Assembly: GCF_013407855.1 (NCBI RefSeq)
Contig: NZ_JACBZH010000001.1
Location: forward strand, 6,692,838-6,756,837
Origin: Actinopolymorpha rutila
GTDB taxonomy: Bacteria; Actinomycetota; Actinomycetes; Propionibacteriales; Actinopolymorphaceae
Length of the DNA stretch: 64,000 nt
Reading direction: 5' to 3'
This document shows, piece after piece, positions 8,230 to 16,971 of this stretch; position 1 is the stretch's first letter, and every line of letters begins with the position of its first letter. The position numbers and the translations under genes are program-made. Under the pieces are notes generated by a model. The model made no database searches. It was given only the letters and a program-made list of their open reading frames with translations, and was not told where the DNA came from.

Positions 8230-8733
8230 GTGATCACGATCAGAACCGTACGAACGACAGACCTGCCGGTTCTGTGGGCGATGGCGGTCCTGCCGCACCA
8301 CGGCGCCACCGCCGACTCGTCGGTCCCGATCCCTCTGCCCGCTTCCTGCGCACCACCGGCGGAGTTCCCCGATCTCGCCGACCCGGCCGCATCGCTGCTC
8401 GAAGCGGGAGGCGACCTCCTCGTGGCGGAGGCGGGCGGCCACCTGGTCGGGATGGCAGGCTTCCAGCCGACCGGGCAGCCGGGACGAGCCGAAGTCGTGC
8501 ACGTCCGGGTCCACCCGGCCCTGCGACGGCGCGGCGTCGGACGCAACCTGATGGCTGCTGTGGAAGCCGAAGCGGCACGTCGCGGCTTCACCGAGACCTG
8601 GCTCGACACAGCCACGAACATGCCTGAGGCCATGGCCTTCTACGAAGGCATCGGCTATGTCGAGACCGGCCGCGAGAGCAGACCGGAGTGGCACTGGACG
8701 CTCGTCTACTACCTCAAGGAACTCACGCCATGA
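8230..8733 (+). CDS. GNAT-family N-acetyltransferase
   Basis: 167 residues from GTG 8230. The acetyl-CoA motif VRVHPALRRRGVGRNLMAAV (about residues 96-115) is canonical, with ETWLDTATNMPEAMAFYEGI and GYVETGRES closing the fold. It should acetylate a small amine or peptide amine. The next gene, a nucleotidyltransferase, begins 17 bases downstream on the same strand, so the two are probably cotranscribed. Together they resemble drug-modification genes, but no specific antibiotic can be named. Confidence 0.88.
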   Translation: MITIRTVRTTDLPVLWAMAVLPHHGATADSSVPIPLPASCAPPAEFPDLADPAASLLEAGGDLLVAEAGGHLVGMAGFQPTGQPGRAEVVHVRVHPALRRRGVGRNLMAAVEAEAARRGFTETWLDTATNMPEAMAFYEGIGYVETGRESRPEWHWTLVYYLKELTP

Positions 8734-8749
8734 CAGGGCGCAGGCGATC

Positions 8750-9478
8750 ATGTGGCAGCTGAGCGCACTTCGCCTCATCGAGACTGCCTCCCTTGCTCAC
8801 GGGGCGCTCCGCGTCCAGGGGTTCGGGTCGCTCGCGGCTGGTGCGGTTGACGAGTGGAGTGACGTGGACGCCTTGGTGGTCGTCCCCGATGGCGCGCTCG
8901 CGTCGTTCTGGCCCGAACGCACCTGGCTTCCGCCCCTGGACCAGCTTGGCGAGTCGGTCGCCTACAAGCATTGGCCGTTCCCTCCCCACTCGGGCGTGAC
9001 GCAGGTTCTGCTTGACGACGGGCGCCACCTCGACATCATGGTGATCGAGGAACAGTCCGTGAACGACCGGTTGAAACTGCTGGCCGACCTCAGACCCGTG
9101 GTGAACAACGAATCGTTGGCCCATATCGCCAACGAGATCCTCTTCGATGCGATGGGAGCGGTCGGACGATCGGCCCGTGGCGAGCGGCTGCTCGCCACGC
9201 AGCTCGCGCTCAAACTCATGGATCACTGCCTGGCCGCGGCGCTGGCGGTTCGCGAGCTTGAGACAGGCACCTGCGTGCACCCGGGTCCCACGGTGCAGGA
9301 CTCGCTCGCCGACCTTCTGCCGGCCGTACCTGCGAGTCCCAGACCGGCCGACGTACTCGCTCTGGTCGCTGCCGCCATGGACTGCTTCGAACGCATCGTC
9401 GGCCGAACCGACCACGCCCCGCCGTTCCCTCGTGTGGCGATCGACCGGCTCATCGCGCGGGCGGCTGGTCAGACATGA
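8750..9478 (+). CDS. Nucleotidyltransferase-domain protein
   Basis: 242 residues from ATG 8750. The polymerase-beta-type nucleotidyltransferase signature GFGSLAAGAVDEWSDVDALV lies at about residues 22-41: GS, then Asp-x-Asp for two metals. The third acidic residue is probably in RHLDIMVIEE. The C-terminal helical part (LLATQLALKLMDHCLAAALAV) resembles aminoglycoside nucleotidyltransferase-like or DUF4111-like helpers. It probably transfers an AMP moiety to a small molecule. The upstream GNAT gene is 17 bases away. Confidence 0.75.
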   Translation: MWQLSALRLIETASLAHGALRVQGFGSLAAGAVDEWSDVDALVVVPDGALASFWPERTWLPPLDQLGESVAYKHWPFPPHSGVTQVLLDDGRHLDIMVIEEQSVNDRLKLLADLRPVVNNESLAHIANEILFDAMGAVGRSARGERLLATQLALKLMDHCLAAALAVRELETGTCVHPGPTVQDSLADLLPAVPASPRPADVLALVAAAMDCFERIVGRTDHAPPFPRVAIDRLIARAAGQT

Positions 9479-9502
9479 GCCCGGGAACGCGGACGTCTCC
9501 TG

Positions 9503-9700
9503 TCACGCAAGGTGCCGCTGCCAATCTGCCCTGTGGGTGTCGAAGTAGTCGATGCTGCGACGCGCGAACGCAGTTTCCATGGCAAGCAGCCGTACGTGCA
9601 GTTGATCCAGGAACTCCTCGCGCTCGAGCAGTCCGTACGCGTCGCAGAAGAGGCGAAGGCGGCGACCGCGTGGTGGTGCGGGAATCCCCATCCGAGCGCA
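9503..9700 (-). pseudogene. 3' remnant of an APH-family phosphotransferase gene
   Basis: Only the last ~55 codons of a kinase-like gene remain. RRLRLFCDAYGLLEREEF is the C-lobe helix typical of APH-family proteins, followed by a tail ending DTHRADWQRHLA and a stop. Further upstream on this strand the sequence becomes antisense to the PHP gene beginning at about 9720, so the catalytic loop and N-lobe are gone. The breakpoint lies at about 9680-9720. Assignment is by pattern only. Confidence 0.5.
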
Positions 9701-9719
9701 GCTCTCGTCCGGGTACGGG

Positions 9720-10925
9720 TTGCGCTGGATCGTGTCCACCGACCACGGCGGCCCGAACCACTCCAAGCTGGACGCCGAGCAGCGTTATCCGAGCCTGCTG
9801 CAGGCGCGTCGCGCGGTTCCCGACGTACTCCAGTTCTACGGCATAGAGCTGGACACCCCCGCCGCCGACCACTCCAGCCTGATCATTCCGCGGGTCGCGA
9901 CGGAACGAGACATCCTCTTCGACCTCGAACGACGGTTCGGCGCGCGCGACCCGTTCCCCGCGGACCCTTCGCAGAACACCGAGGCGAAGATGGTCGAGGC
10001 GCTCCGCGTGATGCGCCAGCTCCCGCACAAGCCGGTCATGTTCGCCAACCACCCGGCCCGCTCGGCCACCGGCCTCGGCGCGTACGGCCTGGACACCCCC
10101 GAGGAGTTCCGCAACTGGAACGACACCGCACCCGACGTGCTCACCGGGTTCGAGGGGGCTCCTGGTCACCAGGCCGGTGCGCTCAACAACGACGGCACGA
10201 TCGATCCCACTGGAGCTCGCGGTGGGTACGGCAGCTACCCCACCATGGGTGGGTTCGACCAGATGACCGCACGGCTCGGCGGCCTGTGGAACTCCCTGCT
10301 CGGTGAGGGCCGGCGGTGGTGGATCACCTCCACCTCCGACTCGCACGTGCACTACACCGAGGGCGGTTCGGACTTCTGGCCGGGCGAGTACTCCAAGACG
10401 TACGTACACGCGACGACCGACTACGCGGACGTTCTCGACGCGCTGCGCAAGGGCCGGATCTTCGTGACGCTCGGGGACCTGATCGACCGGCTCGACCTGA
10501 CCGCGACGGCACAGCCCGGCAACTCGGTGACCGTGGGCGAAACGCTCCGGCTGAACAACAAGAACCGCCGGGACGTCGAGGTGGAGGTACGGGTCCGCCA
10601 GCCCCGCGGGGACAACTCCGCCGGTGACCGCCCGCAGGTGAAGCGGGTCGACGTCATCACCGGTCAGATCACCGGCCGCGTCACCGACCGTTCGGCCGAC
10701 ACCAACTCCACCACCAAGGTCGTCGGCCGCTACGACGCGGGCGACTGGAAGCGCGAGGGTGACTGGATCGTCGTCAAGCACACCTTGCGCGACGTCGACG
10801 GACCGATGTACGTCCGGGTCCGCGGCACCAACACCGACGAACTCGAACCGCTGCCCGACGCACACGGGTCCAACCCGTGGGAGGACCTCTGGTTCTACTC
10901 GAACCCGATCTTCGTCGAACCCTGA
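9720..10925 (+). pseudogene. 5'-truncated PHP-domain metal-dependent phosphoesterase
   Basis: 401 codons from the first in-frame TTG. The sequence starts inside the PHP fold: STDHGG (Asp8-His9) is the second metal motif, NHPARS (His111) the third and SDSHVH (Asp207, His209) the last. The opening His-x-His metal motif and any secretion signal, which full-length relatives carry, are missing. The C-terminal ~150 residues form a beta-rich domain (VTVGETLRLNNKNRRDVEVE). Without the first metal site it is probably inactive. No ribosome site precedes it. Its end overlaps the convergent globin-ankyrin gene by 31 bases. Confidence 0.7.
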
Positions 10926-12457
10926 GACGCCAGCAGTTCTCGGACCGCCGCCCGGGGAACGGACCGGGCGGCGGTTTCCAGCCAGTCGAGCGGCGTGTGG
11001 CCACGGCTGTCCAGGGCACGAGGGTCCGCACCGTGTTCGAGCAGCACCTCGATCGTCCTCAGAAAGCCTGCCTTGGCCGCGTAGTGCAGAGCCGTGGCGT
11101 TCAGCGCCTCCACTCCACTGGTACGCCCGGGTTCGCCGGTCCGGCGGTCGTCCGCCCGGGCGCCGTACCGGAGCAGGGCCCGTACGTAGTCCGGGTCGTC
11201 CTTGCGGGCCTGGTTTCCGGTGCAGGCAGCGCCGATCCACGACCCGGAGGAGTCGATCGACGCCCCGCTCCCGGCCAGCAATGGAGCGAGCTCGGGATGC
11301 AGCACCCAGCGGCCCACACCGATCCGGGTCGCGTCCGCGCCATGGTCCAGCAGGAGTTCGACCATCGGCACGCTCCCGTGCTCGGCGGCACCCCGCAGGG
11401 CGCGCGCTCCCCCGTCCCACGGTGCCGCGATGTGGCCCAGGAGCACCCGCAGCGCCTCGACCTGTCCGCCGGCGACCGCGTGGTCGACGGGTGTGATGTC
11501 GAGGACGTCCACCGCCGGATCGGGCGACCGTGCGAGGTCCGGTTCGTCCTCAAGCGTTCGTACGAGCGAGGAATGGTCGCCGAGGAAGGCGGAGGTGAAG
11601 ACGTCCTCCCTGGCACCGGCCTCCAACAGCAGCGACTCGACCGACGGACGCCGCTTCAGCCGCGCCACGCACAGCGGCGTCGCGAACACCACCCGTTCGT
11701 ACGCACGGCCGACCACGCCTACCTGCAGACGGAAGGGAGTGTCGGCTCCGACCCCGTGACGCAGTAGCGACCCGACGACATCGGCCCGCCCGGCGAGCGC
11801 GGCCTCCTGCATGATCGCGCCGGCGTACGTGGGAATCAGCAGGTCCGGCTCCTCCGCCAACGCCGCATCGACTCCGGCGACGTCACCGCGACGCGCGAGA
11901 TCCGTTGCCCGCTTGACGACACGACCACCGACTCCGTGCAAGGCAACGTGTTGTCGACGTTCACCGGCAGCCGGCGATGACCGGTTGACGAGCGCCAACG
12001 CCAGCGAGTGGGCCTGGTCGAGGATCGTCCACCGGTCGTCCTCCGCCGCGACCGTGGCGCTCAGTGCCTGCCGGAAGTGCCAGAGCCATCGGCCGGCAAC
12101 CGCACGGGTGACCGGGACACTCTCGTGCCGGTGGAGCAGACTGCCGTAGGCCTGCTCGCTGTACCGGTGTGGGCCACCCAGCCATTCGGCGAAGAACAGC
12201 TTCTGCATCGCACGCCCGTCGGCGAGGTCCCGGGGGAACAGCGGCCGGAGGAGCTCGTCGTTCTCGAAGCCGTCGTAGAGAGCGTCGACCAGCCTGTCAA
12301 CCGTCGGTTGCCCACCGATCCGGTCGAACAGCCCGGCGCCGCGGAACGGCCGGAAGCCCGGCGAATGCCGCAGCATGACACGATGCGCGAGGGAAGCGGG
12401 AGGCGGTGCGACCGCTTCCCCTCGCCTCCCCGTGCGGGTGGTTCGCGACTTCGGCAT
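10895..12457 (-). CDS. Truncated (2/2) hemoglobin fused to ankyrin repeats
   Basis: 520 residues from ATG 12457. Residues ~43-160 are a group II (trHbO-like) globin: GLFDRIGGQPTVDRLVDALY has TyrB10 at 61, RPLFPRDLADG and FFAEWLGG are conserved, RHESVPVT carries the proximal His at 111, and RWLWHF holds the group II tryptophan. Residues ~185-510 are ankyrin-type helical repeats, for example VELLLDHGAD, LLRYGARAD and TALHYAAKAGFLRTIEVLLE. Heme globins of this class bind oxygen and react with NO or peroxide; ankyrin repeats bind proteins. A heme-dependent partner-binding switch is inference. A second possible start is ATG 12376, just before the globin. Confidence 0.85.
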   Translation of the reverse strand: MPKSRTTRTGRRGEAVAPPPASLAHRVMLRHSPGFRPFRGAGLFDRIGGQPTVDRLVDALYDGFENDELLRPLFPRDLADGRAMQKLFFAEWLGGPHRYSEQAYGSLLHRHESVPVTRAVAGRWLWHFRQALSATVAAEDDRWTILDQAHSLALALVNRSSPAAGERRQHVALHGVGGRVVKRATDLARRGDVAGVDAALAEEPDLLIPTYAGAIMQEAALAGRADVVGSLLRHGVGADTPFRLQVGVVGRAYERVVFATPLCVARLKRRPSVESLLLEAGAREDVFTSAFLGDHSSLVRTLEDEPDLARSPDPAVDVLDITPVDHAVAGGQVEALRVLLGHIAAPWDGGARALRGAAEHGSVPMVELLLDHGADATRIGVGRWVLHPELAPLLAGSGASIDSSGSWIGAACTGNQARKDDPDYVRALLRYGARADDRRTGEPGRTSGVEALNATALHYAAKAGFLRTIEVLLEHGADPRALDSRGHTPLDWLETAARSVPRAAVRELLASQGSTKIGFE

Positions 12458-12530
12458 CCTGACATCCGTCCCCGGCAGGAACCGCGTCCCGCCGACGCAG
12501 GCAGAGTAGCGGGAGTCCCTGCGTGGCGGT

Positions 12531-13190
12531 TCAGTCGCCGAGGATGCGCCGCACCTCGCCGGCCAGGGCTTCGCCGAGCACGCGGTTGTTGTCCTCGGTG
12601 AAGTGGATCCCGTCGACACCGTCCGTGCTGATCACCGAGCCCGCGTCGAAGAACGGGATCTTCAGGAAGCTCGCCAGCGCCTCGTACTTCCGGGCAAGCT
12701 CGATGGTCTTCTTTCGTCCCCCCTCGAAGATCACCTCGAACCACGGGTGTCCCATTTCGGCCAGCGGCGGCGGGGCGACCAGCAGGACTTTCGGCGCCGG
12801 ATAGCCGGTCCCGACCCCACCGGCCGAGGTGAGGATCTGGGACAGCAGCAGAGACATGCCGGTCGCGATCTCGTTCGGTGTGCGCCGCAGATAGGACTTC
12901 GTGTCGTTCGTACCGAGCATCACGACGACCAGGTCGAGCGGCAGGTGGCTGGCCAGCGCGGACGGAAGGTACGTCGATCCGTTGAGCCGCGGGTCCGCCG
13001 GGTCGTCGGCTGTCGTGGTGCGCGCACTCAGCCCCTCCTCGACGACGTGGTAGCCGTCGCCGAGCCGGTCGGCGAGCACTCCCGTCCACCGCACGTCGCG
13101 TGGATACCGCCACGACGGGGCGCCCTCCGCCACCGGCACCCAGCCCCAGGTGAGGGAATCACCGAAACACATGATGTTCTTCTCGGTCAT
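12531..13190 (-). CDS. SGNH/GDSL-family esterase
   Basis: 219 residues from ATG 13190, preceded by AAGGGGA. Block I is CFGDSLTWGW (Ser about 11), block III is VMLGTNDTK (the Asn of GTND completes the oxyanion hole) and block V is DGIHFTEDNN, with Asp and His in the D-x-x-H arrangement. All four SGNH residues are present. These hydrolases cleave acyl or acetyl esters. There is no signal peptide, so it is cytoplasmic, resembling aryl-esterase/acyl-CoA thioesterase I-like enzymes of the MsAcT type. Confidence 0.88.
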   Translation of the reverse strand: MTEKNIMCFGDSLTWGWVPVAEGAPSWRYPRDVRWTGVLADRLGDGYHVVEEGLSARTTTADDPADPRLNGSTYLPSALASHLPLDLVVVMLGTNDTKSYLRRTPNEIATGMSLLLSQILTSAGGVGTGYPAPKVLLVAPPPLAEMGHPWFEVIFEGGRKKTIELARKYEALASFLKIPFFDAGSVISTDGVDGIHFTEDNNRVLGEALAGEVRRILGD

Positions 13191-13239
13191 CGAGTTTCCC
13201 CTTCGATCTCGGCTCGGTGTTCGATGCCGGCTCGGTGGA

Positions 13240-13466
13240 CTAGTCGGCAACCCGATAAGGGCCACCCGTCGCCCTCAGACATCGGCAGGACGAGTCTCCC
13301 CTGAGATCCCACACCTGGGTAGCGCCGGTTCGTCCGTAGGTGAAGTTCAGTGGGACCCCGTACGCCGACGGAAAGCTGTCGAGCTTGGCCAGCCCCGCAT
13401 AGAAGGAAGCGGTCGAGGGCTTCGCGCCGCCGGCTTCGAAGGCGTCGTCCATCAGCGACAACATGT
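13240..13466 (-). pseudogene. 3' remnant, possibly of an ABC-transporter substrate-binding protein
   Basis: About 75 codons ending at a stop at 13240. FYAGLAKLDSFPSAYGVPLN and TGATQVWDLRGDSSC read like the last strands of a periplasmic (Leu/Ile/Val-type) binding protein. Upstream on the same strand the frame turns into the antisense of a kinase remnant, so the gene is cut at about 13450-13466. The family is a guess from composition and motif spacing; that the fragment is real coding sequence is more secure than its name. Confidence 0.35.
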
Positions 13467-13864
13467 CGCTCGGTCCCGCCAACGTGCTCGTCGACCAGAC
13501 CTCGGGCGCGTTCACCCTCATCGACTGGGACGAGATCGGGCCGATCAGTCCCAGCCGTGAACTCGCGTCACAACTGTGGACCTGGCACCTGCACAACGGG
13601 CAGCCGGACATCGCCGGCATCCGGGAGACCGTCACGGCCTACCGCGAAGCCGGCGGGACGGCCGACATCTCGGACCTGGGGGCGTTCAGCTTCGGGCTGG
13701 CCTGCGACCTCAACTACCTGGCCGACGAGATATCCGCGGCGATGGACACCGAGATGCCGCCCTCCATGCGCGAGTACGCCGAACGGCAGGCGGAGAGGTT
13801 CCTGGCCGACCTTCCGTCACCCGGCCAACTCGCGGCGATCGTCCAGGCTGCTCGTACGGTCTGA
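13466..13864 (+). pseudogene. 3' half of an APH-family phosphotransferase
   Basis: Starts inside the catalytic loop: LGPANVLVDQTSGAFTLIDW has the loop Asn and the metal-binding Asp of the DWDEIGP motif. The catalytic His-x-Asp that should precede LGPAN is replaced by unrelated sequence (NMS). The rest of the C-lobe (SRELASQLWTWHLHN, GLACDLNYLADEI) is well preserved to a normal stop. The N-lobe is absent, so the product cannot be an active kinase. An ATG at 13463 allows translation but is probably fortuitous. Confidence 0.7.
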
Positions 13865-13881
13865 GCGCAGCATGACCGACA

Positions 13882-14892
13882 TCAACGCGCTCTGAGGTCG
13901 CCGGTGCTGACGGCAAGCTGGTCGAGACGCGCCACCTTGGCAGTCAGTTCGCGCAGCAGGTCGCCGATGGTCTGCTCGTTCCTCTGGTCGTCGCCCATCC
14001 ACCACGACGCAGGAAGCTCCCCGAGCGAGACCTGCACCCGTTCGAAGAGAACGTGCAGATCGTGTCGCGCCACGCTGAGGAAGAGGTCCGGTCCGGCCCA
14101 GGCGAGGTCACCACCGGCATCGGCGTACGAACGCAGGATCTCGTCGACCCGCTCCGGTTCACCCGCGCCGAAGATGTACGCCACCCGGCCCGCTTCGAGC
14201 GCCGCGCTGTCCTCCCGCACGGCGTCCCAGTCGACCAGGACCGGACCCGTCCTCGCCATGAGCATGTTGTGCGCCTTGAAGTCGCCGTGCGTCGTCACGC
14301 GATCCGGTGCACCTGCGCACAGCCGGTGGATCCGAGCCGACAGGTCGAGGATGCCCGGCAGCCGTTCCCCCGCGAGCTCCGACCAGACTCGGTTCTGTCG
14401 CCGTGCTTCGGCGAACCAGTCCTCCCACTTCGTGCGCGGCCCGACGGGCCGATGCCACCAGGCAGGCAGACCGATCTGCTCCAGCGGCGCCAACCGGTGA
14501 ATCCGCGCCATCGTCCGGCCGAGCCAGCAGCCGACCTGATCGTCGGCCCGCAGCGCACGATGCTCGATCCATCGGTGTACGCGGAACAGCCGTTCGCCGA
14601 CGCGAGCGAGCCAACCCACGCAGGGATCCACCGGCAGAACCGGATCGGCCATGTCTATACCGGCGTCGAGTGCACGACGTTCGAACGACATCGCGGCCTC
14701 GAGCTGGCCCACCAGGTCCGTACCCAGGTACAGGCCTGCCGACATCGGCCTGTATTTCTTGACGAAGTAGCGGCCCCTGCTCGTGTCGAGCCGCCAGGTG
14801 TCGGTGTCGCCGCTCCGGACGTGAACGAGGCTGCCGAGCGGTCGTCCGAGCTCGAATGCCTGCGCAATGGCTTGCGGGGTTGGCGTGTCCAC
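13882..14892 (-). CDS. APH-superfamily phosphotransferase
   Basis: 336 residues from GTG 14892, with a strong GGAGG seven bases upstream. N-lobe: GRYFVKKYRPM contains the ATP-binding lysines (Lys45/46). Catalytic loop: THGDFKAHNML (His202, Asp204, Asn209). Metal site: LVDWDAV (Asp221). These support an intact small-molecule kinase. The C-terminal 90 residues are helical. It follows the GNAT gene at 14915 on the same strand with a 22-base gap, so the two probably form an operon. The substrate is unknown. Confidence 0.87.
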   Translation of the reverse strand: MDTPTPQAIAQAFELGRPLGSLVHVRSGDTDTWRLDTSRGRYFVKKYRPMSAGLYLGTDLVGQLEAAMSFERRALDAGIDMADPVLPVDPCVGWLARVGERLFRVHRWIEHRALRADDQVGCWLGRTMARIHRLAPLEQIGLPAWWHRPVGPRTKWEDWFAEARRQNRVWSELAGERLPGILDLSARIHRLCAGAPDRVTTHGDFKAHNMLMARTGPVLVDWDAVREDSAALEAGRVAYIFGAGEPERVDEILRSYADAGGDLAWAGPDLFLSVARHDLHVLFERVQVSLGELPASWWMGDDQRNEQTIGDLLRELTAKVARLDQLAVSTGDLRAR

Positions 14893-14914
14893 GATTCCTC
14901 CGGGCCGCGGAGCT

Positions 14915-15832
14915 TCAGCGCTCGGCCGTGAACCCGCGGTCGGTTCGGGTCAGTTCGACGAAGCCGAGCTTACGGAACAGGGCGAGTTCGGCGTCGGCGG
15001 TCGACATGGCGTACTCCAGCAGGCGGTCGACGTTCGCCATCCGCAGCCAGTCGGCAACCGAGCCGAACAACCACGTGGCGATCCCGCGCCGCTGGTGGTC
15101 CTGCGGGACGTGCAGGTTTCCGATGTCGGCCCAGCCGTCGTGCCGGGCCACGCGTCCGGCGTCGGCGAGGTTCTCGACCTCGATGTAGCCCACGCACAGG
15201 TCGCCGAGGTAGGCGGAGAAGCGGGTGCCGTTGATGCCCAGGGACCGGCGTACGACAAGTCCGGGGATCGGCGGCTCACCCGCGCTGGGCAGGTCCTCCA
15301 CCCGGGCGAGCAGGACGACCTCGGTGTGCTGTCCGTCGTACACGAACCCGGCCCGTTCATAGATCGCGCGCACGTGCGGCCAATGCTCCGGAACGCCGTA
15401 GATCGCCGGCGCCGGCAGAGCTCCGTCCGCGGACCGTCGGCTGACCCGCCAGGCGTCGAACTGCGCGTGGCAGGCCGCCGCAAGCGCATCACCCGCCGGC
15501 TCGGCGTCGGCCCACGGGAAGTCCGGCGGCCAGCAGACCAGCCAGCGGATCTCGCCGAGGCCGCGGTAGCCCTCACCCACCGGCTCGCCGTCGCCGTAGC
15601 GAAGGAGATGTGCGGCGGCGACCAGGCGGTCGTGCTGAACCGCGACCAGCGTGCGGCGTTCGGCGACCCAGGGATCGACGATCGGCTCACCCGGCTCGCG
15701 TTCGAGTTGGTTCAGCACTGTGTTCGCCGACACCGACATGCCGGGGATCACCGCCTGGATGTGGCGGTTGACCAGGACGGTGAGCTGCTCGCGATCGCTG
15801 CGGCGGAACGGACGCACCTGAACGGACGACAT
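14915..15832 (-). CDS. Two-domain GNAT acetyltransferase
   Basis: 305 residues. The first half (QVRPFRRSDREQLTVLVNRH, ERRTLVAVQHDRLVAAAHLL) is a degenerate GNAT domain without a clear acetyl-CoA loop. The second half has the full signature IGNLHVPQDHQRRGIATWLF (about residues 240-259), then ALFRKLGFVELTRTDRGF. Tandem GNAT proteins of this kind usually have one catalytic and one binding domain. The start is ATG 15832. The downstream APH gene follows after 22 bases and is likely cotranscribed. Confidence 0.87.
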   Translation of the reverse strand: MSSVQVRPFRRSDREQLTVLVNRHIQAVIPGMSVSANTVLNQLEREPGEPIVDPWVAERRTLVAVQHDRLVAAAHLLRYGDGEPVGEGYRGLGEIRWLVCWPPDFPWADAEPAGDALAAACHAQFDAWRVSRRSADGALPAPAIYGVPEHWPHVRAIYERAGFVYDGQHTEVVLLARVEDLPSAGEPPIPGLVVRRSLGINGTRFSAYLGDLCVGYIEVENLADAGRVARHDGWADIGNLHVPQDHQRRGIATWLFGSVADWLRMANVDRLLEYAMSTADAELALFRKLGFVELTRTDRGFTAER

Positions 15833-15911
15833 GAGCGGACCTCCAAGGGACAGCGCACGACGGCGCTTCGTACGGGCTGGAGGCCGCTACCAGTGCGGCA
15901 CGAAGCCGACA

Positions 15912-16010
15912 CTACAACAGGGACAACGCTTCGGCGAGGACCTGATCCGCTTCAGGGCGTCCGTGAAACGCGTTGACCAAATAGGCGGCGCTTGCTGAAC
16001 TTTGCAGGCC
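15912..16010 (-). pseudogene. Possible gene 3' remnant
   Basis: The last ~30 codons before a stop at 15912 read SASAAYLVNAFHGRPEADQV and then LAEALSLL, which has protein-like composition unlike the Arg/Ser-rich shadow sequence just upstream of it. It faces the intact kinase gene that starts at 16051. It may be another clipped 3' end, but it is short and has no identifiable family. The rest of 15833-16050 shows no gene. Confidence 0.25.
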
Positions 16011-16050
16011 GATCGAACCGCGTCGACCGGAGAGCCTGGAGGCAGCCCGC

Positions 16051-16953
16051 ATGACAGAGCCGACCGAGGACCTGGTGCGGGCGAGCGCCGAGAAGGCCCT
16101 CGGCGAGACCGTCGTCGCTGCCAATTTCGTCGCGCTGAACTCGAATCACCTCTACCGGCTGGAGACCGCATCCGGCGCGCGGTACTCGCTTCGCGTTCCG
16201 CGGCTACGTCCTACGGCACTCTCGCCGTTCTGGCAGTACATGCAGGACACCTTCGGTCTCCGGTACGGCAGCCAACTGCTGTCCGTCGACCCGATCCTCC
16301 GCGCCATCGACGAGGACGGGCTCCTCGAGGCCCCGTGTCCGATCGCAGCCACCACGGTGGGCGACAGACCGGCGTACATCTTCACCTGGGTGGAGGGAAC
16401 GTCGTGGGAGCCGGACGAGTTTCCGGACTCCGGCGAGGTGCACGAACGGCTCGGGGAGTACGTCGCACGCCTACACCTGCGCACCCACGACAAGTACGGA
16501 ACGCTCACCGAACAGGCCTTCGATCCGGTCGAGTTCGTGGCCCGCACCAACGCGAACCTGCGGCACACGATCTCGCGGTTCTGGACGCATCGGCCCGACA
16601 TCGGCGCGTGGTTCGAACGCCACGCGACGGCGATGGATCCGGACGTCTTCACCGGCCATCTGGCACCGATCATGCCGGACATCTCGGGCAACCAGTTCGT
16701 CTACCGCGACGGGACGCCGGCCGGGGTGGTCGACCTCGACTCCTATGTCGTGGGCCCGCGCGAACTGGAGCTGGCGGTGGTCGAGACGTGCCTCACCCGC
16801 CCGGAGGATTTCCGCCGAGGGTACGAGTCGGTTCTGCCGTTGCCGCGCTTCGAGGAGTTCCGGGCGTACTGCCGGTTCTGGATGCTGGTCTGTGAGGGCG
16901 GCGGCGACCCGGACGTCGACGAGTTCCTCACCTGCCGCACGTACTTCGCGTGA
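16051..16953 (+). CDS. APH-superfamily protein with atypical catalytic loop
   Basis: 300 residues from ATG 16051 after GGAGG. N-lobe ASGARYSLRVPRL and hinge AYIFTWVEGTSW are APH-like. The catalytic loop reads IMPDISGNQFV: Asp210 and Asn214 are present, but the usual His is Met208 and the spacing is one residue shorter. The metal site is VVDLDSYVVGP (Asp228/Asp230). It may be a divergent kinase subgroup or a non-catalytic member. It ends FLTCRTYFA, 18 bases before the decayed APH gene, and probably shares a transcript with it. Confidence 0.75.
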   Translation: MTEPTEDLVRASAEKALGETVVAANFVALNSNHLYRLETASGARYSLRVPRLRPTALSPFWQYMQDTFGLRYGSQLLSVDPILRAIDEDGLLEAPCPIAATTVGDRPAYIFTWVEGTSWEPDEFPDSGEVHERLGEYVARLHLRTHDKYGTLTEQAFDPVEFVARTNANLRHTISRFWTHRPDIGAWFERHATAMDPDVFTGHLAPIMPDISGNQFVYRDGTPAGVVDLDSYVVGPRELELAVVETCLTRPEDFRRGYESVLPLPRFEEFRAYCRFWMLVCEGGGDPDVDEFLTCRTYFA

Positions 16954-16971
16954 CCGGTTCGGGGAGCCGCC

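Noticed and set aside
9450..11420. A 656-codon minus-strand frame across the PHP pseudogene
   Set aside because: Codon positions mirror the PHP gene and the composition is Arg/Gly/Val-rich with no recognisable domain; high GC keeps stops rare on the opposite strand.
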